A stretch of DNA of 64,000 nt from Chionis minor (taxonomy: Eukaryota > Chordata > Aves > Charadriiformes > Chionididae). Shown here piece by piece: positions 38,701-50,700 of the stretch. The DNA is taken from assembly GCA_013398295.1 (NCBI GenBank), contig VZSF01003923.1, positions 241,214-305,213 of the forward strand. Reading direction: 5' to 3'. A model generated the notes under the pieces. That model was not told where the DNA came from and did not search any database. It saw nothing but the letters and a program-made list of their open reading frames with translations. The translations under genes were made by a program, and so were the position numbers. Positions within the stretch are counted from its first letter, which is position 1. The number at the start of each line of letters is the position of its first letter.

Positions 38701-41700
38701 CAAACCCATACGGGCCAAGGCTGAAAGTAAATCAATGTCACTACAAAACTATCTTTATAGGTACATCAAAATGATGTGCAATCAGATAATCCCTCACCTG
38801 TGACGTCAATCTTGAAGGTCAGTTTCTGGCCAGCAGCCTCGCAGGTGTACTCCCCAGCATCCTTCTTCTCCACCTGACCCACCACCAGGCGACGCGATTT
38901 GCCCTCCGACTCCACCTTGAACTTCTTGCTCGCGGTGATCAGTTTCCCCTCCTTGTACCATTTCACCTCCGTCTTCTCCTGGGCCACCTCGCAGCTCAGC
39001 GTGGCGTTTTCTGAGACTGCAGCTTTCACCTCTTTCTTCACTTTGTCCTTGTTGATAAATGCATCCTCTGCTTCTGTAGGGTGGGAGAAGAAATTTCAAG
39101 ATCACAGGTATATTCACACTGTCCAAAGTGTTCACAACCAAATGTAAAATCCTGCTTATGAGACCTTCCTACAACTCATTATTTTAGAATGGTTCCACTC
39201 ACAGCAAAGATACATTCAGACAGGACATGGCCCTCTGTGCAGCCTGACGACAACACATCACCCATTTCTAAAAAAATGAGCCAGTGCCTCAGGAGTTCAG
39301 CTTCTTTCCATCCCCACAGACCCACAAGAAATCTGACTTTTTGTTCCTTAATAAGAATATAAGAATAAGAATACACATATAAGAATCCAATCTCATATGC
39401 CACTGGGACTCCACTGTAAGTCTTGCCTACTCTTGTTACTTCCAAGACCTATTTTCCCCTCACATGTGGGAGCTGACCTTACCTTTATCCCTATAAATCA
39501 CAACAGTGTATATAAAAATTGTTTAATTTTTCTTTACTGTGAATTCAGAAAACAACAGGGACTGCTGAGTGGGATTCGTCTCACACAGGAAGACATTTTG
39601 CTATGGGCATCTGTGTGACAGTGGATGTGCACAAGCTGGTGCCCTCATCTCCCTCACCACTCCACGAACATCCAGGCTCTGAGGAACAGACCCTGGAGAC
39701 CAGAAAGGGGCTGATTTTGCTCTGCCATAAGACGAACTGATGGACCTTTCTGTGATGCGAACAAACATATCTCCTACCGGTGACGTCAATCTTGAAGGTC
39801 AGTTTCTGGCCAGCAGCCTCGCAGGTGTACTCCCCAGCATCCTTCTTCTCCACCTGACCCACCACCAGGCGACGCGATTTGCCCTCCGACTCCACCTTGA
39901 ACTTCTTGCTCGCGGTGATCAGTTTCCCCTCCTTGTACCATTTCACCTCCGTCTTCTCCTGGGCCACCTCGCAGCTCAGCGTGGCATTTTCTGAGACTGC
40001 AGCTTTCACCTCCTTCTGCACCTTCTCCTTGTTGACAAATGCATCTTCTGGCTCTGAAATAGGTAAACATTAGTGGGAAAAAATACATAAGATGCAAATA
40101 GCTTTTGACACCAAGATACTACACATTTTTTGTGTAGGTGCTCTACAAGTTAATTTCCTGTAAGTAAATTTCCTTGCTTTGCAGTTCTTTTTGTCACAGA
40201 GGACAGTGCATTCTCAAAGCACAAGCCATATAATTACCCACCTCTCTGACCAGTCTTCACGAACAGCTCCAGTGCCTCATTTTTTAATTTCTTACAACGA
40301 AAACAAAGATAGATTTGCCTCTTTGTGTCTTTATGATATTTCTACTCCCCACATTTGCAACTAGCCAAATATACCACAATTATAAGTTGCCACCTTCACT
40401 ATCACATTATTTACAGGAATTTACCAGCATCTCAGTATTTTAGATTAAGCCTGGGTTTTGTTCAGAGAATATTTCATAACTCAATTCCAAAGAAACGCCA
40501 AAGTTACAGTTCTTAATGTGGAAAAGTACTTGGTCTACATTATGCATAAAACTGGCCTATTAAATTTGAAGTATACTTTTCTTTCCTTGGAAATCTCTAA
40601 TTTTTCAGAAAACTGCCCATAGGGAATCTTCTCTTAAGACTTAACACAAACACCAAGAATGAAATTTTTAGCGTCACTTTATTCCACAGAACCACTTAGA
40701 AATTCTATCTCAGCAAATGAAGTGGGCACCAGAAGAATATTTTATGTAATTAGTAGTTAGTTATATGCATTGAAAAGATTCAATTGTCACCTTACTAAGT
40801 AGGACTGAGTGATAAACTGCGTCTTTTACCAATTAATTTAATGATCATTTTACCTGGTTCTCCTCTTACCAACAACTGGTGTGGTCACTGTTAGCTTTTA
40901 TGTTAGTGTACATCTGAGATGTGGGAGGACAAACAGACCCTAAATAAATGAGCTCCTACCTTTTTCCCCCATTGATTTGCCTTGAGAAATAACTGCACAA
41001 GAAGCGTAAAAGATTTCTGGTGCGCCTACATGATTGATGCCACATAGCAACCACTACCCAGCATTCAGCACAAGCTGCCTTTGCTTATTTGGGTCTCTGG
41101 TACATACCTGAGCGTCGAAGTCCGTGATTTCACTGCTACAGAAGCACAAGCTCCAAAGATAAACACTGGACTAGCAAGTGTATGGGGTTACCATTGCCAT
41201 TCAATTGCAGCACAAGCATGGAAGATAATTCACCCACCCAGCTTCAGGCATCCAGGTTACCTGGTTAAGACCTGGGAGGCTCTTGGTTCTCCCTGGCACT
41301 CATGGTGAACTCCTTCATGGAATCATGGAATGGTAGGGATTGGAAGGGACCTTTGGGGATGACCTAGTCCAAACACCTGCCACTAGAGCAGGTTGCACAG
41401 GAACGCATCGAGTCAGGGTTTGAATATCCTCAGAGAAGGAGACTCCACCACCTCTCTGGGCAGCCTCTTCCAGGGTTCTGGCACCCTCAAAGTAAAGGAG
41501 TTTTTCCGTACTTTCAAACAGAATCTTCGGTGTTCCAGTCTGGGCCTGTTGCCCCTTGGCCTGTTGCTGGCCACCACTGAAAAGAGTCTGGCCCCGTCCT
41601 CTCAAGACCCGCCCTCTAGACATTGCTCAGCCTTGATGAGATCCCCTCTCCGTCTGCTCTTCTCCAGGCTAAACAGACCCGGGTCTCAGCCTTTCCTCAT

Positions 41701-44700
41701 CAGAGAGATGCTCCAGTCCCTGATCACCTTCATAGCCCTCCACTGGACTCTCTCCAGCAGTTCCCTGCCTTTCTTGAACTGGGGAGCCCAGAACGGGACA
41801 CAGCACTGCAAATGTGGCCTCCCCAGGGCAGCGCAGAGCGGGCGGATGACCTTCCTCCACCCACTGCCCCCGCTCTTTCTTCATGCACCCCAGGAGACCA
41901 TTGGCCTTCTTGGCCACAAGGGCACATTGCTGGCTCATGGACGAGCAGTTCAAGCACGTGCCATTCCATATAAAATCCAATATACGTGGCACTTCCATAA
42001 GCTGTGCTGCTGCCTTCCTCCCCCCAGTCACTCTCTGCAGCCTCCTAGTACCACCCTTCACTCCTCCCTGATGACTTTCTCCTCCGCATACCATCTCCGT
42101 CATGTCTGCACTCGGAGTGGCAGCAGCTGTCTGGAAGGACAAGGAGTAGGGGTGAGTTCAGGTCAAGTTCCTGCACTGCTGACCACGGCACTACATGCAA
42201 TCCCGGGATCCGCACCGTGGGCTTGCCATCGATATTGCACAGTCCATGGAATGAGAAAGGTCCTACAGGGAGCTAGATGAACCCAGCTTATGTGCTCTAA
42301 ATTTGAGCTCCTCTGTTTATATTGACTGTGGAAGGGCTGTAAGGAGGTGTCGTTAAGGTGTCATGTGGCCTTGGGCAACCTGGTCTAGTGGGAGGTGTCC
42401 CTGCCCATGGCAGGGGGGTTGGAACTCAATGATCTGCAAGGTCCCTTCCAACCCAAACCATTCTCTGATTCTGTGATTAACAAGGCAGCACACACGGCCT
42501 GTGCTGGGTGATGCAAAACTCCTCAAAGGCACACGTCAGCCCACCTGCAGATTAAGCAGCACTTTGATATGTACAAGAGCTCAAGGACACACCACGGGTT
42601 GGCATTCAGAACTGGTTGCGGAAATATAAACATTTCGACTTCCATCTACAACTTGTGTTGTGACTATGCAGGGTGCATTAAACAAACGAGTTACAAACCA
42701 GCTTGTGTAAACAGGCGCTGTATTTAAAATTGCAAGTTACGGGGCAGGAATAGTTCAGATGCTCACTTGTCCTCTGCATTCTTGACCTTTATTATTAAAC
42801 ATTTTTACAGTAATAGGAAACGTGACCAAATCTTTTAATCAGCTTATGAAGCGATTTGAACTCACCAGCATTTTGTCTTAGAAACTTATTTTGAAGTTAA
42901 ACAAGTATCCAGATAACATTTCCAATCTCAGCTGCAGTTGGTTAGTGATGTCCCATTGAAACTGAGGAAAACCATTTTCAGGACACTACTTTCAAACCAT
43001 TTTTGGCCCGCTACAAATAAGGATTTGACTGCATACCGTGAATCTCAACATAATGAGATAGCAGAATCAGCTCTTTTGGCTTCACGTCTAGCCCAGTCCC
43101 AAGGTCCGCAGCACCTGGTTCTCTTAATATTAAGCCAAAAAATCCACAGCTGCATCACAATACTCAACCCTGTGCATCTAACCTTCAAGCTGTCCTTAAA
43201 TGGGGAAGGTTTTGTGCTACCAGTAGAGGCCTGGAGTAGAGGAACCCTGAAAAGCTTTCCGAGTGCAATGGTAACAGGATAAATTAAGACTCAAAGCCAC
43301 TGCACTTTGGGATAATCTAGTAAGATGAGGATTTCTGCAGCGAAAGAGCCAACCACTCAGAGTACTCATAATCCCTCCTGACTTTCACACTAGATCATCT
43401 TCCAGTGAGTGCTGGACTTGCATGTCACGTTACAGTCGTACACATGAGAAATACAGCAACGGTAGCTAGGCAAGCGCTCTCCGCTTACGACAGAGGGGGA
43501 AAGGTGTTACATTACCCTCTGCAGCCCTGAAGTCAGCCAGTTCGAGAGAGAACTGAAAAAAACTTTGGTTTCTGAGGCACACAGCTAAGAATAGCCCTCA
43601 ATTAGAGAAATTCCAGTGCAAAAGCACTAAATTCCTATGTTTTCTGACTACGCCTCTGCAGTAATGAACTCATTTCAGCAGCTGAGCGTGAACTTTGTTT
43701 ATACCAATCCATGCCATGGTCTTTCTATTAGTGTCACAATCCCCTAGGTTGGAAGGGACCTTTAAGATCATCAAGTCCAACCATCAACCCAACACTGCCA
43801 AACCCACCACTATCCCACGTCCCTCAGCACCACGTCTGCCCAGCTTTTACATACCTCCAGGGATGGCGATTCCACCCCTTCCCTGGGCAGCCTGTTCCAA
43901 CACCTGACAACCCTTTCAGTGAAGAAGTTTTTCCTAATATCCAATCTAAACCTCTTCTGGCACAACTTCTGGCACCTCTTATCCTACCACTTGTTACTTG
44001 GGAGAAGAGACCAACCCTCACCTTGCTACAACTTCCTTTCAGGTGGTTGTCCACGTCCATGTTGCATTTTCTCTGAAAGATGCCGCTGGAATCTAGCTTT
44101 ACTGTGATCCATCCTTCACTGGGACTGGCAGTTCCCTGAGCGAAAAGCACGAGCTACACAATTCACGAAAAAGAGCCAAAGTGCCCCAACTCACACCCTA
44201 TGTACCCCAGGCAGAGTGGGGACACCAAAGAGCGAATGGCTTACAACGGATGCTGTAGGGAGCAGCAAAGCTTTGCGCTAGAGCAGCAGTTGCACATCGC
44301 ACATGGAAGACGGAGGGAGTATGATGCCCCAAAGGCAGTGGGAGAGCAGTAAAGACTGCAACCTTTACAAGGGAACAGCACGCGAGCTATGCCCTGTAAG
44401 GACTTCAGGTCTCCAGCAGCAAAGTCAATAGACTCCCAAGGCAGTTGCTCTTCTACATAGCTGATAAAATGCCAGAAATCCACCAGCTTTATGGTCCCAG
44501 GGCGTTTGATGCCGTAAGAAAGCAGAGGAGAAAATAGATTCCCTGTTCTGATCAGCTCAGAATACGAGACAAGAAGTGTAATGTTAACAGAGAGGGATTT
44601 GGCTGCAAAGGCAGTGAAGTGTCATGAATATGAACAAAACAAACCCCTTTCTTATCATCCAATTCAGAAATGATCACTCAGAATGTAGCTGACGTGTCCG

Positions 44701-47700
44701 TGGATGCCTAGAGCCTGAGGTAAAATTTACTAGACCTCTTCCAAAATATACTGAGACCAAAGAAATCTCTAGTGTGGTCAAAGAACAGACTCAGTATTAA
44801 ATCACGTTGTTAAGGAAAAAAATGCAAATGCAAACAAACATTGCTGGACTCATGACTGATTGTTACAGATGTAGAACTTGCCACAAATGGTCTCACCTCT
44901 GCATTCAGTAGGTCACAGGTGCATGCAGTGCAGCTGATCTGAAATTTTTAGGACAATGCACTACCATTAATGCCCAAACCTTCTCAATGCAGTAACGATA
45001 AAGTAGGGATCGTGTAAATGCTACTATTTAAATATCGCTTTGTAGACCAGTATTTACACCACTTCTCCTAGCTTTACAAATCGCAGTTGGGTTTCCAGTG
45101 ACAGCTGGTCATGAAAGAAGTGGCAGGAGAAGAGCTGGATGGTGAAAGATTGCCAAATACAAATCATAATTCCAATTGCACATATCTCTGTATGTTTCTG
45201 TCCATCACCCAGAGAAGTTTCAGGGTGCATGGAGTTATGAGGCTGTACTTGCACATGTGTTTGCACAGCCAGACTGTGGAATAATGGAAGTAATTCTCTG
45301 GTTTAGGAGAGAAAAGATGAATTGAAGAGGGAAGAAAAAAGACTTTTGTGAATGACTAGCAATAACAAGAGGGGGAATAAGAATACTGATGATCAAATTG
45401 GAAGATGCCCTTTAGCACAGTGCCTGCTAACGAAAACTCTTGATTCACTATCTGAACCTAAGGAGACATACAGGGAGTTGAGGAGCTGGTATCAGGATAC
45501 CTACAGGTAACCAGTAGATCTACCCAGCCCTACACAACCTCACTGAAATGGTAGCTTGAAGTACTTTCTGATGTTGGTCTATCAGCATTTCTAATATTTT
45601 GACAGAGAAAACAGGAGAAGACACCCAGACACGAAGAAAAGGCAATGGAATATAAACCAAATTATGTCTCCAACCTGTGACGACAATCTTGAAGGTCAGT
45701 TTCTGGCCAGCAGCCTCGCAGGTGTACTCCCCAGCATCCTTCTTCTCCACCTGACCCACCACCAGGCGACGCGATTTGCCCTCCGACTCCACCTTGAACT
45801 TCTTGCTCGCGGTGATCAGCTTCCCCTCCTTGTACCATTTCACCTCCGTCTTCTCCTGGGCCACCTCGCAGCTCAGCGTAGCGTTTTCTGAGAGTGCAGC
45901 TTTCACCTCCTTCTGCACCTTCTCCTTGTTTGTAAACACGTCTTCTGTCTCTGTAAGAAAGTCACAATAGTCACGCATAACTTTTTGCGGTTGTCTTCTC
46001 CAGTGTTTAATAAAGTCCTCCTGTTTCCCTATACTTGCCCCTGACGGGTAGTTTCCTGATGGCCCGTTAAGGGAAGAAAGCACGTTCATCTCTATTTTGT
46101 GGACAGGAGGTGAATAGGTGTATGGGAATTCAAGGATAAAGTCAAAAAACTCAGTTTGAGCACAGATTTCAGCCTGACACTTGGAGCACCAACATGCACT
46201 GCCTGAACCCTCCTCCTTCTTCTCTTTTTCTCTTCCTATGCCACTCCAAGCTTCCAGGGAATCAGAAGGGAACAGCCCTTGTATCTTCATATCCAGGAAC
46301 CATTGCTTTTTTCCTGCCTATTTGGGTCACTCTAATTCAGTCACTCTCCATCTAATCAGAGCTCTTCAAACACCTCCTTCCCTTTTACTTACTCTTGCAC
46401 CTCTGCTGTAGCCTCACACCGTAACCCTGCAGGAGTTCTTCTGCAGACACACCAGCTAACTGTGAGAGGTGCAGAAGTTGCCATCCTTGCCCATTTATTG
46501 GGGTTTTTTTGCAGCAACAACTAGTCATGGATGTAAAAGAGTGTGTATAAACTGTTGATATGACATTGGGCTGAAAATTAAGTCCTACAGCTGAACTATT
46601 TCACCCCGGAGAGGTTGTGAGATGATCCTCCAAATATAAGATACTATTGTGAGATGATTCTCCAAATATAAGATACTACCCAAAAATGGAATATTCCTTT
46701 ATCTTGGGCATTTCTAGCATTTTCTCACCTCTGACTTTGACTTGGAATGTTGTTCTGTCATCCTTCGTTTCACAGGTATAGCTCCCTTGGTCTTGCTGAG
46801 TCACCTTCTTGATGATGAGCTTGCGGTGTGTCCCCTGGGAGATGACTGTTGTCCTCTGGTCCTGCTTCACCTCAGTTTGATCCTTCTTCCATACTACGGC
46901 TCCACTCGCAGCTGACACCTCACACACCAGCTCAAGGTCTTCAGAAGGACTGACTGATATTTCTGGAGTTGTTTTGGGCTTGTTGACAAAATTAACAGCT
47001 TCATCTGGAAAGAAAAAGAGAAAGCAGTTTATGCCTTGATTCAGGCTTATCAGCACAACGTTAAGATATGGTAATGACTGGTCATTATTTCATTGTTAAT
47101 CACACTTGGGTGATCAAGTTCCACCTCTGGAAAGGTAAATATACATATGTGTGCATGGTACGACTGCAATGTAACTATGACAGAGTGTTAACAGTTATGG
47201 CAATAAACTGTGGTTATGGGTCAGAAAAGTCCTTCCGGAGATACAGCAGCTTTCTCTCTGCTGGGGAACTCATTGTTCAAGTTTTAAATCATCCAGAGAG
47301 TTAGTACATAACGGTGTCCCGTTTGGGAGCTGGGTATTGATGAATCCTTCATGCTAGGTCAGCCTATTAGCTCTACACTGTGCCATTAATACCAGCCTTA
47401 CTAAGTTCTAGGTAGATGTGGATCCATCCCTACCCGGATTCATAACCAAAATCCCCCTAACTGATGTCCTCCCATTTTCTGCCCCCCCTTTCAGAAGTCA
47501 GGCATGAAAGCTCTTGCAGCGCACAGACATGGTGGTTTGTACCATCAGAGCTATGAGCAGAACCTGGCCTGATATCATGAAACCATAAAGCCTGATGTGT
47601 GCTTGAATTCACAGCTCCTGTCTCGTCACACACAAGAATGTCGATGCCCGACTTTCTGACAGATGGACAAACTCCTCCTCTGATCTTCAGATGATTGCTG

Positions 47701-50700
47701 TCAGTTACGCTGCCATCACATTCATCTCTCCTCCATCCTCCTGGATCTTTTAAATCAAGCTGCGATGCCCTCAAGTTGCTGATGCTTTAATCACCACCCC
47801 TTGTTTCTGATTTCAAGCAGGCTCAAGGGAATACACGTTGGTGCCTGAATACACAAACAGCTTTGAAAATATCTAAGAAGTCGCAGAAAACCTTGTCGGG
47901 AGTGATGAGGAGCCTTCTTGAAATATTTCTGAGCCCATTTCTGCAGCCCCACGTTCAAAGTATCAGTCTTGCTGGATTAATTCTTCCCCAGATCGTATCA
48001 GGGTACATATAGGATAATCTCATGGATAAAGTATTCTCCAACTTCAAAAGCACCAAGTTAATATATGAGCCAATAGTGTCACATCCTTCTGCTGAACCTG
48101 GTCCTCACAGCAGAGAACTCACAGCTCCTAGAGCTCAAGCAGTAGATGTTCCTGCTTCGATACCTCAGCTCAGATTCTCCTGGCTGGTGGCCACGCGCAC
48201 GAGCGTGCGCCGTGTACGCAGCAACAATACTGCATTTTTATCAACTCGGATTTTTTGCAAGCATATTTCTAGAGGTAAAAGTGAAAGCAATTAAGTGGGG
48301 ACAAGCACCTTGCGTGTAAAATGGGAGCAAACCCATCCAACACACCCTGTCCCTAAGCTAACGAGCAAGATTTGATGAGCATATCAGGTATTTCATGCCC
48401 GTCACTCCATCAGGCCAGCCCTTGCCTGCAGAGCGAGCTGATGGCCGTCAGTTATAACCAACATTAGCTTAGTCTTGCGCTTCTTTTAGCAGCAACTGTT
48501 GTTTTCAGTCATGGAGTATCCCAAGGACAATGGGACGCTATCCCACACCCAGGCCAGGCACGTCGGTGGCATCGGAGAACTAATATTTCATTAAAAATTA
48601 GAATCATTAGCACTGATCTATTTTCAAAAAAATTAGATGATCAAGGAGGAATAGTCCCTCCAGGGTCCTGCAGTTCAAGGTTATTGGGGTAATTCATCAC
48701 CATAAAGACAGATCACTTCCCCGCCCCAAGGCCATCCCCTGACTGTGCAGCGCTTCCCAGCACTCTGGAAAGTTTTTATGGCGACATGTGAAACCAAGTG
48801 GAAGTTGCCTTAGCTAAGGTTTTGTTAGCAGGCTGTAACTCAGCCCTCGTTCATCACCAAGTTCATGGAGACACACAGTTACTTAGCGGATACCACTTTT
48901 CTTTGAGCCACGTGATGTTTCGTCATAGGAGTTACAGGTGAGATTCACCTAAACTACACACGGTCATCAAAACATTCGGTGATCCAGTCTCAGGAAATCA
49001 TGCAGGATTCCTCTCTTCTTGATGTTCAGACAAAGGCAGCTCCAAAAAAACTTTTTAAATCCCTCTTGGCGCTCATCAGACAGTATAAATCAGGTGGTAT
49101 AAATGGCCTTTTAGGGGTTCCTTTCATTCTGCATCGTTCAGTTTGGCTGGAGCCTGGTTGGCTCTTTTAGACCAATTTTGCAGCGGGTAAAGTCAGGGAC
49201 TATGGATTACACTCCAAGTGAAATTGCATAATGTTGGATTCTCAACCAAAGAGAACCGGAGGCGGGACGGAGAGCGAATACCTAAGCAAACACCACTTGT
49301 AAACTGGAAGCCATCCTTGTAGCTCAGTAAACCCCGCAGCAATCCCTCAAGACCAGCGCCGTGCTAGATTAATCAGCGCTGACGAGTTTTTACTTAGCTG
49401 GCGGACAGCATCATGGTGATGTGGATGTCCTGTTAGAGGTGACAAGCGCTCAGTTGTTCCTTCTCTTGACCTGCATTGCACTGCAGCATGGAGACACACC
49501 ATGAGAAGCTTTCAGCAGAGTTTCAATCGGTAACTTAGGACCGGCTTAAACATCAGTTTCCACACATAAGTCAGGAAACCACTTTTAGAAGAAAGGTTCC
49601 CACCAGGATATGCAAATGGAACCAAACGAATTTCCCAGATATTGAATTTCACAGATAAATTCTTGTGTCATTTTACACCATGGCTCCATCCTGGACTGGA
49701 ACGCATCAGTGAGAAGCGTTTCTGTTCTGGGCTTGACCTGAGAGCCACGTGCTTTAGCACGTGCTTTATGCTGATGGGCAGGTGCCATCGACTGCCGGCT
49801 TCACTTACAGCACCACAGGGAGATGGCTCAGCAACCACAGCGTCCTTTGGGAATAGCAGGAGAGGCTTTAACTCTCAGAATCAGGAGTTAGACTTGTCAA
49901 AGGAGGACATAGCAAGACTTCAGGACCACCTCGGTCAGGAGCTATGATGCACATGCTGAGGCAAGCCCTGAGCTAGAAGAATAAAGGCCAGGTGTGGCTC
50001 CCAGCCCCAGTAAAACCTTGTGCTGACCTGAACACCTAACAGCAGCGTTATATTTTTTGCCCACATTGCAGATTTGTGTAAGCACCACAGTAAGGGTCAG
50101 ACTCTCTGAACTAGTGCTGTGCAATCCTGGCCCGAAAAATCTGGCAATTTACAAGGTAAGGTGAGTATAACGAATGAAGACCCGAATTTCTAACACAGGC
50201 TCTGGTCCCATACTTGCACCATGAACTTACCTGAGACTTTTAAATCAAAAATAAGAGTGTCATCTCCAATTTTGCATGTGTATGTCCCTTCATCTTCTTT
50301 CGTCACAGCTGAAGCCACAAGCTTATGCATTTTTCCTTTATCTTCCATGGTGAATTTCTTGCTGGCTGTGATTTCTTTGCCATCTTTGTACCACTTCACC
50401 ATGATGTTGGCCTCGGAGGTCTCGGAAACAAACTCAGCCTGTTTTCCAGAGACGGCCCTGATAACTCCTCCAGTTTTCTCTTTGTTTATGAAGTTTGCAA
50501 GTGCTGAAACAAAAATTAGACACACAACGCTGGTAAAGAACTGTGTGGACATCAGTAAATAAATATATACGATGCCTGTGTCTACATTAGTTATTGATTT
50601 TTCATAAGATCAAATATGCATGTTTAATTACGGATCTAATTACTAGATTCTAATGCAGAAGCAGCCAAAATTCAGCCTTTATAAAGCATTCACCTAATTA

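Larger units (their letters stand above)
34367..38797 (-). other. Large intron between exons 10 and 11
   Basis: 4.4 kb with an old CR1 (35.0-35.4 kb) and the solo LTR (36.5-36.9 kb). No further Ig frame found. Confidence 0.8.
40054..45674 (-). other. Largest intron in the window, between exons 8 and 9
   Basis: 5.6 kb. Holds three CR1 fragments (41.3, 42.4 and 43.7 kb). No Ig-like frame; the stretch 44.1-45.6 kb shows nothing recognisable. Confidence 0.8.

Noticed and set aside
41393..42280. 295-codon plus-strand open frame
   Set aside because: The first two thirds are the antisense of a CR1 element, and the rest has no recognisable feature.
30242..45950. Regularly recurring near-identical blocks suggesting a satellite or CRISPR-like array
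   Set aside because: Each block is exactly one Ig exon with splice sites and spacing is irregular (0.7-5.6 kb).
30343..45970. Recurrent plus-strand frames ([16 protein letters not shown]...) and a second sense frame across the array exons
   Set aside because: They recur only because the exon DNA is nearly identical and GC-rich. They have no independent start, splice or family support.
45520..46290. 256-codon minus-strand frame extending through both splice sites of window exon 8
   Set aside because: Only the central 92 codons are Ig; both splice sites are present and the flanks show no Ig or other fold.
49310..49335. ttgtagctcagt resembling a tRNA D-arm
   Set aside because: No matching anticodon or T-arm sequence at the required distance.
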